A stretch of DNA of 64,000 bases from Microvelia longipes (lineage: Eukaryota; Arthropoda; Insecta; Hemiptera; Veliidae): positions 2,963,115 through 3,027,114 of the forward strand of contig JACMZG010001913.1 of the NCBI GenBank assembly GCA_018340805.1, in the 5' to 3' direction. Made by a program: the position numbers and the translations under genes. The stretch's first letter is position 1. Each line of letters begins with the position of its first letter. This document shows positions 46,289 through 58,638 of the stretch, piece after piece. The notes beneath the pieces are model-generated. The model was not told where the DNA came from, searched no databases, and saw only the letters and a list, made by a program, of their open reading frames with translations.

Positions 46289-46492
46289 ACCCAGGCCCAT
46301 CAGGGTTCATTCACCCTGCGGGAACCACCTCAGGTGGGTTGCATCCACTACACTCTAAGAATTAATTAAAGTTGGCGAAATCATTTTAATACAAATACTA
46401 TTCATAAAATCTGAGAGCATAGCCCGGACTGCGAACCCCGGACCTCCGGTGCCGAAATCGAACGCCTTTACGATCACGGCCACGGAGGCTGA
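46284..46492 (-). mobile_element. Second tRNA-like SINE family
   Basis: On the minus strand the head reads GCCTCCGTGGCCGTGATCG (A-box-like) and, further on, GGGGTTCGCAGTCC (B-box-like), followed by about 150 bp of body ending in CCTGATGGGCCTGGGTG. The head differs from the Gly-type SINE. Not a functional tRNA. Confidence 0.55.
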
Positions 46493-46924
46493 CTATAAAT
46501 AATAATAAATAAATAATTCTCTTTATTTTAAACTAGGCACATATTGTACAAGATGGCATAATAGCGGCAAAAATGTAGAAACCATAAATAAATAGATTTT
46601 AAAAGTAAAATATAAAGTTTAAGTAACAATAAATAAAATAAGGTAAAAGACATCACAAAACAATGAAAACATACACAACACATATCACAGCGTTTAATAT
46701 AAAAAATTAATTTAAAAATTGCATGTAGAAAACAATTGAATAGAAAAATAGAACAACCTGTCTAGCTGAGATACCCGCCTTCGGGCGGGAAAGGTAATTG
46801 TTTATGTGTTTGTCTTTTAGATTAAAACACGTTAAGAGAGTTATATGGAAAAAAGAGTTCAACAGGGAAAGAGCACAATGTATTGGAAAAGATATAAGTT
46901 ACGGAGGCGGACTCCCATTACGGA
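46493..46924. other. Gene-free stretch with a perfect GC hairpin
   Basis: AT-rich DNA containing CCCGCC-TTCG-GGCGGG (46774-46789), a perfect 6-bp stem with a TTCG loop. The open frame at 46798-46983 runs into satellite and matches nothing. Confidence 0.45.
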
Positions 46925-48480
46925 AGGCCCTTCATATCAGTTCCTTGAGGTTGGCGACACTATTTTACATTGTGAAGGCCTGATATGTACCTTTTTCTTT
47001 ATATAAGTTCCATGGGGTTGGCGACACCCAACCCCACTATTTTACATTGTGAAGGCCTGATATGTTCCTTCTTCTTTATATCAGTTCCTTGGGGTTGGCG
47101 ACTATTTTACATTGTGAAGGCCTGATATGTTCCTTCCTCTTTATATAAGTTCCATGGGGTTGGCGACACTATTTTACATTGTGAAGGTCTGATATGTACC
47201 TTCTTCTTTATATAAGTTCCATGGGGTTGGCGACTATTTTACATTGTGAAGGCCTGATATGTTCCTTCCTCTTTAAAAAAGGTCCATGGGGTTGGCGACA
47301 CTATTTTACATTGTGAAGGCCTGATATGTTCCTTCCTCTTTAAATAAGTTCCATGGGGTTGGCGACTCTATTTTACATTGAAGGCTGATATGTTCCTTCC
47401 TCTTTAAATAAGTTCCATGGGGTTGGCACATTTTACATTGTGAAGGCCTGATATGTTCCTTCCTCTTTAAATAAGTTCCATGGGGTTGGCGACACTATTT
47501 TACATTGTGAAGGCCTGATATGTTCCTTCCTCTTTATTATAGTTCCATGGGTGGCGACACTATTTTACATTGTGAAGGTCTGATATGTACCTTCTTCTTT
47601 ATATAAGTTCCATGGGGTTGGCGACTATTTTACATTGTGAAGGCCTGATATGTTCCTTCCTCTTTAAATAAGTTCCATGGGGTTGGCGACACTATTTTAC
47701 ATTGTGAAGGCCTGATATGTTCCTTCCTCTTTATATAAGTTCCATGGGGTTGGCGACACTATTTACATTGTGAAGGTCTGATATGTACCTTCTTCTTTAT
47801 ATAAGTTCCATGGGGTTGGCGACACTATTTTACATTGTGAAGGCCTGATATGTACCTTCCTCTTTATATAAGTTCCATGGGGTTGGCGACACTATTTTAC
47901 ATTGTGAAGGTCTGATATGTACCTTCTTCTTTATATAAGTTCCATGGGGTTGGCGACTATTTTACATTGTGAAGGCCTGATATGTTCCTTCCTCTTTAAA
48001 TAAGTTCCATGGGGTTGGCGACACTATTTTACATTGTGAAGGCCTGATATGTTCCTTCCTCTTTATATAAGTTCCATGGGGTTGGCGACACTATTTTACA
48101 TTGTGAAGGCCTGATATGTACCTTCTCTTTATATAAGTTCCATGGGGTTGGCGACACTATTTTACATTGTGAAGGCCTGATTATGTACCTTCTTCTTTAT
48201 ATAAGTTCCATGGGGTTGGCGACACTATTTTACATTGTGAAGGCCTGATTGTACCTTCTTCTTTTATATAAGTTCCATGGGGTTGGCGACACTATTTTAC
48301 ATTGTGAAGGCCTTGATATGTACCTTCTTCTTTATATAAGTTCCATGGGGCTGGCGACACTATTTTACATTGTGAAGGCTTGATATGTTCCTTCCTCTTT
48401 ATATAAGTTCCATGGGGTTGGCGACACTATTTTACATTGTGAAGGCCTGATACGTCCCTTCCTTTTTATACAATTTCCTT
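46925..48480. repeat. 67-bp satellite, about 23 copies
   Basis: The unit contains AAGTTCCATGGGGTTGGCGA, CACTATTTTACATTGTGAAG and GCCTGATATGTTCCTTC. Variants include GACTATT against GACACTATT and TACC against TTCC. Scattered one-base losses occur. Confidence 0.97.
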
Positions 48481-49304
48481 GCCGGCAATGCTAAAAATGA
48501 TCATTAAAAACCTGGGTTTTATATTGCTTATCTGGTTATTTTTGGGATCTAAAATGATTTAGACAATGCAGTGAATAAAATAAAGTCTTAACTGATTGTT
48601 GTTTACCTTACGTTTCGTTTAAACTAAAAACCACCTCTCCCCTCCCCCTCGTAACCCTCTATAACTCCAAACCTTATCAATTAATTTTTCTTTTGAATTT
48701 CCCTATGATCGTCGAATCAAAAAACATCACTTTGATTTTTCTACGTAACTATCAAGACAAACCATCCTTTAAAATTTAAAAATTAGTATAGAGGAATCTT
48801 TTTGAAGTGATATGCAAACAAGACAAATAATTTTTAAAAAAAATACAAATATAAACTAAAGGGAAATAAACCTTGGGCAAATAATCACTGTACACAAACC
48901 TGTGTTGACTCAATACGAAAAGCTAATACATAATTTATTAATCTATCATTTTATTTATCTGCAAATACAAAAAGAATTATGTTTATGAAAAATATCTATT
49001 GTTTGTTTACTTAAGAAAACGATAACAGCTATCAATTGCTTTTGATAAGCTTTAAGCTTGGAATACTTTACTATTAAACAAAGGCATCTCCTACCTTAAT
49101 ACATTGAATGGTTGGTGTATTAGAATTATTTATATATTTTTTTTTTGTGTTGATAGCACTGCTTTTATTTTTTCTTATGTTTTCTTCGAATGGCCATTAA
49201 ATGGAAAGTCTAGTTAAGATTGACCAGAGACAGAGAAAACATCTCACCTTTGTATTATTGACTAATTTAGAAATAAAAACCATACAGCTTGAAAAAAAAA
49301 AACT
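48481..49304. other. Gene-free AT-rich stretch
   Basis: No coding block, RNA gene or clear repeat recognised. Confidence 0.45.
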
Positions 49305-49470
49305 CCGGCTCTCAGGGGCTCTGTGTAACCTCAGTGTAACCTACCCCACTAGTGTGTTAAGGTTATAATAATAAACCTTTGTTACCTTTTCGCATATTGT
49401 TTGTGATTTGATTTATATTATAAAATTGTTTATATGGGCGGTTGTTAACTGTCTATTTTACAGCCTCGGA
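49305..49470 (-). mobile_element. MITE D fragment
   Basis: Inverse match to MITE D (CTCTCAGGGGCTCTGTGTAA, AAGGTTATAATAATAAACC), ends missing. Confidence 0.65.
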
Positions 49471-49489
49471 AATTTCAGTAATGAACGTT

Positions 49490-50110
49490 TACTCGAATCT
49501 AGCGAGCGAATCGAGCCCCTTTTTAGTATGTAGAATTATAAACATACTCAATTTAGCGAGCGAAGCGAGATAATATAAGAGATAATCTAATATTCTTTAT
49601 AAAGAATTAGTAGCTAGCGGATCGAGACCTAATTAATTGATATCATTAATACACGCAATATTAAAACAAGTGTTAATTAAAATTTCTATTTACGCAAAAG
49701 TACGTAAATTTAACCACAGCTATTGCTGATTTAGATCTAAAATGTAATAATTTATTATTGATAATTTGTAATGTATTTCTAATAAATGGTTCATTCATTC
49801 ATTCATTCATTCATTTATTCATTCAATACACGCAATCAATCGAGAGAAGCGAGCCCTTTTATAGCGTATAAAATTCTAAATACACGTAACCTAGCGAGCA
49901 AAGTTTACCTTTTTTACTATGTATTATTATAAATATGCACAATCTAGCGAGCGAAGCGAGCTTTTCTTACTATGCTTGTAACTATACGCAATCCAGCTAG
50001 CAAAGCTGGCCTTTTTTACTATGTATCATTATAAATATGCGCAATCTAGCGAGCCTTTCCTATAATGCATTATTATAAATATACGCCATCTTGCGAGCAA
50101 AGCGAGCCCC
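49490..50110. repeat. Degenerate CTAGCGAGCGAAGCGAG array
   Basis: About eight loosely spaced copies of a unit with AATCTAGCGAGCGAAGCGAG and TTTACTATGTATTATTATAA. One variant reads CCAGCTAGCAAAGCTGG, keeping self-complementarity. Related to the unit at 15540-16480. Confidence 0.7.
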
Positions 50111-50674
50111 ATTTACTTTGTATATTTAAAAAATATGTATGTATAGAAATATTATAACTATGTATTTATGTAAATTTAACGCAATATTTATATTTATTAG
50201 CATACATTTTATAATATATTAACTATTACATTATATGATATGATATATATAAACAAACACAAAATTCAGTTGGAATTGAATCAGAGATACAATGTTAGTT
50301 TAAAATCGGATAAAATTCTTAATAGAACAAGAGCCGGGCCTTAAAAACTGTAACTCATTTTGTACTACTTTAAACCAAATTTTTCTGGAAATCTGCCTTA
50401 AATTATAAAGGAAAAGCATAGTCTGCCTATTCAAAGTGGAGCCCTTCATATGAATGCGCTCGCTCAAAATATTAGACAATTGCACTATTTCTATTTTTCT
50501 TGTAATAAGTGGTTCCCTGTAGGTCGTGTGCAAAACATGAAGAGAGCATTTTTAGCGAATTTCCTTTGGAAATAAAATTCGATAATGGGATAGGCGTCAT
50601 GGCGGAAGTCGAACCTCGGACCACGACACAAATCTGTTTCAGAGGTCCCTAATGACGAAACAATACGTTTTGCG

Positions 50675-50680
<6 letters not shown>

Positions 50681-50754
<74 letters not shown>
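50681..50754. repeat. (TA)n microsatellite
   Basis: About 74 bp of TA repeat inside foldback E copy 1. Confidence 0.95.
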
Positions 50755-50759
<5 letters not shown>

Positions 50760-51336
50760 ACACTCGGTCTTTCGAACGGATTAATATTTTTTAATCAAAC
50801 TTGGTACAAAAATAATCCTTTGGGAGTTATCAACCCGATGTTGCTGAGTCAGCAACATTTTCAAAAAATTGTCAAAATTAAGGGTTAATACTTTTAGCCG
50901 CGAAATATTTATCAATAAGTTCAATATTTATTTTACTGAGACGCTGAATAAAATGAAACCGGTCCGAAGTGATCAAAAAGTAGAAAAAATTACGATCGGC
51001 GAATTTCTTTGAAAAAATATTGCCTTTTTGTGGTTTTTTTTAACAAACGTCATAACTTTAGTTCTAGTCATCCGATTTTGACAAAAAAACGCTCGTTTTA
51101 TAGGATATTTTATCACCTTTCAAAATTTTCTCTACGTGTTTTGCACACGACCTACAGGGAACCACTTATTGCAAGAAAACTGGAATTAGTGCGATTTTCT
51201 AATATTTTGAGCGAGCGAATTCATATGTAGGGCTCCATCTGGATATGCAGTTTGCGTTTTTCCTTCCTGGAAATATTAGGTATATTTTAGAAATATTTGG
51301 TTTGATGTAGTTCAAAATAAGTCAGATTTATTAGGC

Positions 51337-52050
51337 ATGGCGGTTGCGACCCTTCCAGTTGTGCGAGAAGGTAATGAGAATTCCATTATAATCTGCATTG
51401 ATAGTCAGGCTGCAATTAAAGCCCTTACCTCCAATCCTAGTAGCTCCTCTGCCCTTGTTCAAGAATGTAGAGCTCACTTGTCTCTCTTGGCAGAGAGCAA
51501 AACTGTTGAACTTAAGTGGGTACCAGGCCATATGGGTGTCGTGGGTAATGAGGAAGCAGATAAACTTGCTAGACTGGGAGCAGAAACCCCATTCATTGGA
51601 CCAGAACCTGTCCTTCCCCTCTCAGCAACACATGCTAAAACACTCTTGGATAGCTGGCTAATGAACACCCTAAAACTTAACTGGCATGCCTTTGCTGGTG
51701 GCAGACAAGCAAAAATGTTCATTACTGGGCCAATTGTAAAAAATACAAATTTTCTAATTAACCTCAGCAAGCCTTGCCTTAGGAACCTAGTTAGTGTTCT
51801 GACCGGTCACTGTAGATTAAATAAACATCTTAATACTTTAGGCATAATCCCAGAGGCTAGCTGCCCCATGTGTGGGCATTATGAGGAGACAGCCTTTCAC
51901 TTGCTTGCAGAGTGTGAGGCCTATACATCTCTTCGTACCCGCATATTTGGCGTAGGCCTCTTGTATGAAGAGGAGCTTTCTTCTCTTAGTTGGAGAGATA
52001 TCCTACAATATATCAACCTTTCCAAGAGGTTCTTGGTAGAGGTGGTGTAG
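51337..52050 (+). pseudogene. LINE ORF2, RNase H and C-terminal region
   Basis: An open frame of about 237 codons shows RNase H motifs (CIDSQAAIKAL; VPGHMGVVGNEEADKLA) that degrade RNA in RNA-DNA hybrids. A C-terminal zinc-type CPMCGHYEETAFHLLAEC follows. The endonuclease and RT are missing because of 5' truncation, and the first codons are target DNA, so this is a dead copy although the frame is intact. Confidence 0.88.
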
Positions 52051-52138
52051 GCTAAGGAATCGGGGCTGGCAAGAAGGGCCCAACAACGTGGCCTATTTGC
52101 CTGGCTTTGCCTCCCCACCCTATTACTACTACTACTAC
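51341..52138 (+). mobile_element. 5'-truncated LINE with RNase H
   Basis: 798 bp flanked by a 9-bp target duplication TAGGCATGG (51332-51340 and 52139-52147). It contains the C-terminal end of ORF2 and a 3' tail ending in (TAC)n. The tail AAGAAGGGCCCAACAACGTG is shared with the SINE copies at 22701 and 35184. LINEs with RNase H after RT and a simple-repeat tail occur in the I and related clades. Confidence 0.9.
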
Positions 52139-52180
52139 TAGGCATGGCTCTTGAACTTTTAGGCTTTGCGGATCAGCCTG

Positions 52181-52359
52181 TATAGTACGGCACACGGCTA
52201 AAATCAGTTGACAGCGTGGGAAAATAGTGTTGAGGAACCAATAAGGTTGGCCTGATTTGAAATTGAGGGTGTAGTTTAGCATCCAGGACTAACCTCATTG
52301 GCTCCCTTGGATTATTTTCCCACGCTGTCAACTGATTTTAACCGTGTGTCATACTGTAT
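52181..52359. mobile_element. TIR element (MITE) upstream of the IR gene
   Basis: About 180 bp whose ends are inverted copies over about 70 bp (CACACGGYTAAAATCAGTTG, ACAGCGTGGGAAAATA). TA flanks and a CAGT-like tip would fit a Tc1/mariner-type element. It ends about 100 bp before the IR start codon. Confidence 0.75.
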
Positions 52360-52406
52360 TTACCTGTTACGCATCAATATCAACTAATTTGTTTGATTCT
52401 GTCTGT

Positions 52407-52415
52407 TATATAAAA
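52407..52415 (+). promoter_or_regulatory. Candidate TATA box of the IR gene
   Basis: TATATAAAA lies about 45 bp before the start codon at 52460. This would allow a transcription start near 52437 and a very short 5' UTR. Position-based inference only. Confidence 0.35.
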
Positions 52416-52459
52416 TTAAAGGAATCGGAGCGAATAATATCTTCATAAGAAGTAAAATA

Positions 52460-55400
52460 ATGGCTCTACTCATAGTACTACTCCTGACGTTTTTGATTAA
52501 ATTGTCTCATCTACAATTATTCCATAATACTTCGCAAGAAGCATTTTTCGCAAAAACACTACTTAACTTTACTGCCCAGATTGTTGATGATTACTTCGCT
52601 CAGGATCTTTGTCTGGTCGTTGTTTCTGAACGACCTTTGCCGATATTGGGACCAATGACTGTTGTGAGATACCAAATACTTGATGAAAGCAGTGACGAAT
52701 GTTCTCAAAACATCGGAGGATTGCTGCTACTAAGTTTTCATCAAAATTGCTCAATGTAAGTAAAATTACTAAAGATTTACTTAGTAAATTTTTATGAGAG
52801 ATAACATAATTGGTTTTGCGTCCGTTTGACATTCTAAGTGGGTTTGTTCATCATGATGTCAGTGTGTATGTGTGTGTCTGTCTGTGTCACGCATAACTCG
52901 CGCTGTGGTCACGCAAGAAAGATAGATGACTCTTGGTATACATAAAGACGTCGATGACCTATTTTGTTTTTTGATTAAAAAAAAATGGTTTTTGATACCG
53001 TTTTGAGGCACGGTGTTTCTCGTAACTTTTTCCTCATCACATCGGATTTGCTATTTGCTTCCTTGCTTCTTTGGTTTGCTACGCTCGTCCTTGCTTCTTT
53101 GGTTTGCGGCTTCTACGCTTGTCCTTTCTTTGGGTTTGCTACGCTCGTCCTTGCTTCTTTGGGTTTGCTACGCTCGTCCTTGCTTCTTTGGGTTTGCTAC
53201 GCTCGTCCTTGCTTCTTTGGGTTTGCTACGCTCGTCCTTGCTTCTTTGGTTTGCTACGCTCGTCCTTGCTTCTTTGGTTCCTCCCACCTTCGAACTCGCT
53301 TAACTCGTCATCAGAATATACAAGTTGTTCAATCCTGACACCAGATACCCATCCAGACACTGAGCGCGCTAGATGATGCTTAACTTTTATGATCCAAAAA
53401 AATCATTGATATACTAGTTACGAAACATAGTGTACTTTCTTTACGTAAAGGTATACACTTGCCGGTAGATTATTTGCCGATTTTCACAATTTTTTTAAAA
53501 AACGTATACAAGTCATTCAAAAAAAGTTAATCTAATGCTAATTATGAAATGAAACTTTGCACACATGTTTCGATTTTTTGCAAACACAATACTTTTCCTA
53601 TATACCTACTATATAAATAATGAAAAGTAATTATTATTTATGTAATAATAAGTAATGTAATAATTATTACATTACTGTATGCAATATTATTACATTACAT
53701 TATGTAATTTATGTAATAATTATTTATGTAATAAGTAATTAATACTTATTATGACCATAAGTATTTATGGTCATATTTTTTATTATTAAATTTTTAGTTT
53801 TAATAATAAAAATATGACCATAAGTATTTATGGTCATATTTTTTATTATTAAATTTTTAGTTTTAATAAAAAATATGACCATAGTATTTATGGTCATATT
53901 TTTTATTATTAAATTTTTAGTTTTAATAATAAAAATATGACCATAATTACATATTTTTTATTATAAATTTTTAGTTTTAATAATAAAAATATGACCATAA
54001 ATACCATAATTAGATATCTATCATGTATACAGTATAAGTGTATAGTGTCCATTTAAAAACAGTAAGATTTTGACCATGTTTAATTTTATACTCAGTGCAT
54101 AGCAAAAGGAATGCACTACATGGAATCAATATTTAATTTTAAGGTTAAGACTGGCGAAATTAAAGTAAAGCTACTGTAAGCAATAGATAATCATGTCATT
54201 TTAAGGACGCGCGAAGCGAGTCCGAAGTAGCGAGGATAAGTGATGATGTAACCCGTTCCCGAATTTGTTATATTTAGTTCATATTATTCGACGATGTTAC
54301 AGTTATGTAATATTTAGTTATATATTAGTTATATTTAGGTATATTTAGTTATTTTATATTTAGTTCATATTATTGGACGATGTTACAGTTGTTATATTTA
54401 GGTATAGTTATATTTAGGTATATTTAGTTATTTTATATTTAGTTCATATTATTCGACGATGTTACAGTTATGTGGTGTCAACATCGTCCCTTCTCTGTTT
54501 CTGGAGAGGTTATCACTGGGCTAGGAATAATTCGTTAGTGAGACAATATCCAAAATTTGTATTTATACCACCTTGGTTTGATAATCAATTCCAAAACTTT
54601 TCTAATAGCAGTGAATATGAGGATATGTTTGAATTAAAACAGACTGAAATATCACAGCATATAATAGCAGCTAACGTGCAGCGTGTTGAATACAATAGTA
54701 AGTATTAGAAAGACTACGTAATCAGAAATTTGAGCCCCCTTATATAGTTCAAAAGCCAGGCCTCAAAAATGTAATTAAATTTGTACTACTCTAAACCGAT
54801 TTTTTCTGAAAATATACCTTTAGTTATGAAGGAAAAGTGGAGCCTTTCATATGAATACACTCCCTCAAAATATTAGAACATTGCATAAATTTCAGTTTTC
54901 TTGCAATTAGTGGTTCCCTGTAGATAGTGTGCAAAACATAAAGAAAACATCTTTTAAAGCTGATAAAATTTCCGATTAAACGAGTATTTTTTCCGTCAAA
55001 ATCGAATAGCTACAACTTAAGTTATGATGTTTGTTAAATGACCAAAAAAAATTACAAAAAGCCAATATTTTTTCGCAAGCCAAATTCGCTAATTATGCAT
55101 AAATTAACCATATTTTTGAAAGAGCCATAACTTTGGTTGTAGTCATCCGATTTTGATGATTAAAAACTCGTTTTATAGAACATTTTATTACCTTTAAAGA
55201 ATATATTCTTCATGATTTGCTTAAGACCCACAGGGAACCACTTATTTTAAGAAGATTGAAATTTGTTCGATTTTCTAAAATTTTGCGCATGCACAATCAA
55301 ATATAGAGCTTTACTCTGGTATGCAGAATATGCTTTTTCTTCAACATTTAAGGCATATTTTCGGGAAAATTTTATTTGAAATAGTAAAATAAGTCACATT

Positions 55401-58400
55401 TGTTCAGGTCCGGCTCTTGGAGTAATAAATTCCCTTAAAATAAATTCTTCAATAACCTAAAAATAAAGTGGACACGGGGCACCCCTGAAGAAGACTCCTA
55501 GCAAGGTAATTTTCACATGTCAATGGATCATCTAAGCAAATTGAGAAACAAAGCATGCTTATTTTTAAAACCCCATTACGTCAAAGAAAGGCTTCGTATT
55601 CGAAATAAAATACATCCCTCTTAACATAGAGATATATACTAGGGGCCTAGGGGGCCTCTAGGCTGTGCCCCATAGCCTACCTCAATACATTAAGAGTCCA
55701 AAAACATCATTTTGAGGCTCTCAGGAGATCTGTGTAACCTCATTGAAACCTCTTGTAAGAGTAAGTAAGGGTTATAATGAATCAATTGTTTTCAACTTCC
55801 TGCACTTTGTTTGTATTTTGATTTATATTTTCAGCGTTCTACTACACAAGTAACCGTATTTTTTCTGTTTGGTTTTTGCAAAGTATTTTTGCAAGATGAT
55901 AGAAATCAGCTTGGTTTATTTCATTATATTGATAGTCGAGGTGTACAGGTTATTTTTTCGATGTTTCAAAATTCAGCCGATAGGGCCTCTCTAATAATAT
56001 ATCTCTATGCCACTTAAGACATTAAGGTTATACTATGAATGTAAATAAAATGTATGTATTTAACCCTTATTGTATGATTTTTAGATAAAGGATATTACAT
56101 GAAGTTAGCTATTAGGACAAATAACTTTTATGTACACACGAAAGAAAACATACGTAATCCTTGGATACTCCTGGATTATTGGGACAATGAGAGAGGGTTT
56201 TATGTCAAAAATAACTTGTTTTACGATAAACTCAGTAATTTACAGGGAAAGGGTAAGAGTATTATAACTATTTCCAATAAGTAATATTAATTTTTACTTT
56301 TCCTCATTAATACCGTAGGTATATAGGAAAAGTATTGTGTTTGCAAAAAATAATCCGAAACCAAGAAGTCACCGGAATTATCCGTTTCAGGTGTTTTAAG
56401 GCCTTCTGAGTGGTTCACACAAATTTTTCTGTCTGTATCTGTTATCATCTCTATATAATAGTATTTATACCAGAGAGTTGAAACTTTGTACAAAAATCAG
56501 TCTATGGGTGTAGTTGTGCTATACGGAAAAAATATTTTTAAACCGTAAAAATACTCGGTAAAAATGCCGAAAAATACATGGCATTTTGCCATGTATCTAG
56601 CGAATTTTCACCGCCTAGCCTCATAGGCCTGCTTCGTGGGCCTGAGAGGCTTTTTCACAAATTTGAGTAAATCTCTATTATTTATGGTAAGCTATAATAT
56701 TAAAATTAACAAGCATTATAAACAAAAATAAATAAAAAAAAATATTCATGATTTTTGTTTTTAAATAAAAATACCGTTGGCGTCACTTAGGATGGTCCGA
56801 TTGAGCTAAAACCGGTCGCAATCGTTTTAGAATGACTTCGACCATAAAAAGTTTACGAATCTTCTTTGTTATCAACACTATATTCTTCAAGCTCTTGATG
56901 AATTTCTTCAGGTCGACGCGGTTCATACTGATCTCTCCAAAGCTTTTGATTCATTAAATATCCCTCTTCTTATTCTAAAATTAAAAGCTCATGGTATTGG
57001 TGGTCTTCTTCTTTCCTGGTTAGAATCTTATCTTATTGGTCGAAAACAAATTGTTAAATTAAAATCATTTCTTTCCTACTCTTTTCCTACTTCTACTGGA
57101 GTCCCTCAAGGCTCTCATCTAGGTCCCCTTCTCTTTATTATTTTTATAAATGATGTGTATTCTATCCTGCCTTCTGTCTTATTCCTTCTTTTTGCAGATG
57201 ATCTCAAGCTTTACTTTAAAATCAAAACTTTGCTTGATTGCCATAACCTACAAAATTCTTTAAATCTTTTCTCAGACTGGTGCACAGCAAATGGTTTAAA
57301 ATTAAATATTAAGAAATGTAAAGTTATATCCTTTTATAGAAAGAAGACCCCAATAATGTTTAACTATTTCTATCAACAACGAGGCTCTTGAGCGTGTGTC
57401 CACAATAAATGACTTAGGTGTTCTCTTTGATCACCAACTTTTTTTCGACCACCATATCAGCAAACAGTCAATAAATCTCTTTCAAGCTCTTAGGTTTTAT
57501 TATCGCTCTTCCAAAGACTTTTCTTCAATTGATACATTTAAACACCTTTTTGATTCTCTCGTTCGTCCCAGTCTAGAATACGCTTCCTCTGTCTGGTCTC
57601 CACACCAAACTACGTATAAAGAAAAGTTGGCTTCTGTGTACTTAAAATTTCTTAGGATGTGTTTTATCGTCTAGGTCTTGATTGTTCTAACACCCCTTAT
57701 CTTGAGATCCAATCTCTTCTTCATCTCACGCCTCCTTCAGTTCGCCGCTTTTCTCTTGATCTGTCTTTCCTTTATCGTTTAATTAATTTTCTTGTTAAGT
57801 GTCCTCTTCTTTCATCTTTAATATCTCTTCACGAACCTTACACTATAAATCTTAGAAACCAACAAATTTTCTTCATTCCTTTTCTCCGAACTAATTACCT
57901 CTTCAATTCTCCTATATCTCGAATGATGCGTCTAGCAAATTCTATTCCTGACTTAAAATTTACCGTTTCCATTTCTAAATTCAAATCGTTTGTTACTTCT
58001 CATCTTCTCTAGTTCTATAAAGTATACTTTTTAATTGTTTTGGTTGCATATGCTATATTTATAATTTTAACTTATTTTTAGTTCTCTATTCTTTTTACGT
58101 GTTGATTCCGTGGTAAAATCCTTTCGAATTTTATGTTTGTTTTTTATTTTTATTTTATGGTATTTATATATTTATATTTCTTTTTTATATTATTTATTAT
58201 CTTTTATTTATTTTATATTATCTTTCATGTTATTCTTTTATTAACGTTTATTATTTGTGTGTGTTTTTGCTATCTTTCTCACCATCATAATCACACATTT
58301 ATCACTATATCTTTGATGTTATAGCTTTTTTTTTTTTTTCCCCATTTACTTTCCTCCTTTTGAATGCAATATTTTATTTTATTTTATAGTCTGTTAAATT

Positions 58401-58595
58401 TTCCATTTGATGTTTACTACTAATTTATACTTTAACTTATTTTTTTTATCTTAATTTTGTAAATTTTGTATCTTTGATTTTTTGTATATTGGCTCACGCC
58501 GTTAACTATAAATAAATAAATAAATAAATAAATATAAATAAATAAATAAATAAATAAATATAAATAAATAAATAAATAAATAATAATAAATAAAA

Positions 58596-58638
<43 letters not shown>

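Larger units (their letters stand above)
50325..52155. mobile_element. Foldback repeat E, copy 1, with LINE insertion
   Basis: Long inverted arms: left has AAGAGCCGGGCC, TTTTGTACTACTTTAAACC and GTGGTTCCCTGTAGG (to about 50560); right has the inverse from about 51110 to 51331. A (TA)n tract lies inside. The right tip is split by the LINE at 51341-52138 and ends at CTCTTG near 52153. Other copies: 54749-55421 and 59180-59881. Confidence 0.75.

Noticed and set aside
53013..53376. Leu/Phe-rich frames that resemble membrane proteins
   Set aside because: They translate the 28-bp minisatellite in IR intron 1 and are periodic in all three frames.
55811..56017. Open frame with an acceptor-like TTTTCAG between IR exons 2 and 3
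   Set aside because: It lies within MITE D (55625-56009) and its flank, and exon 2 joins exon 3 directly in the correct phase.
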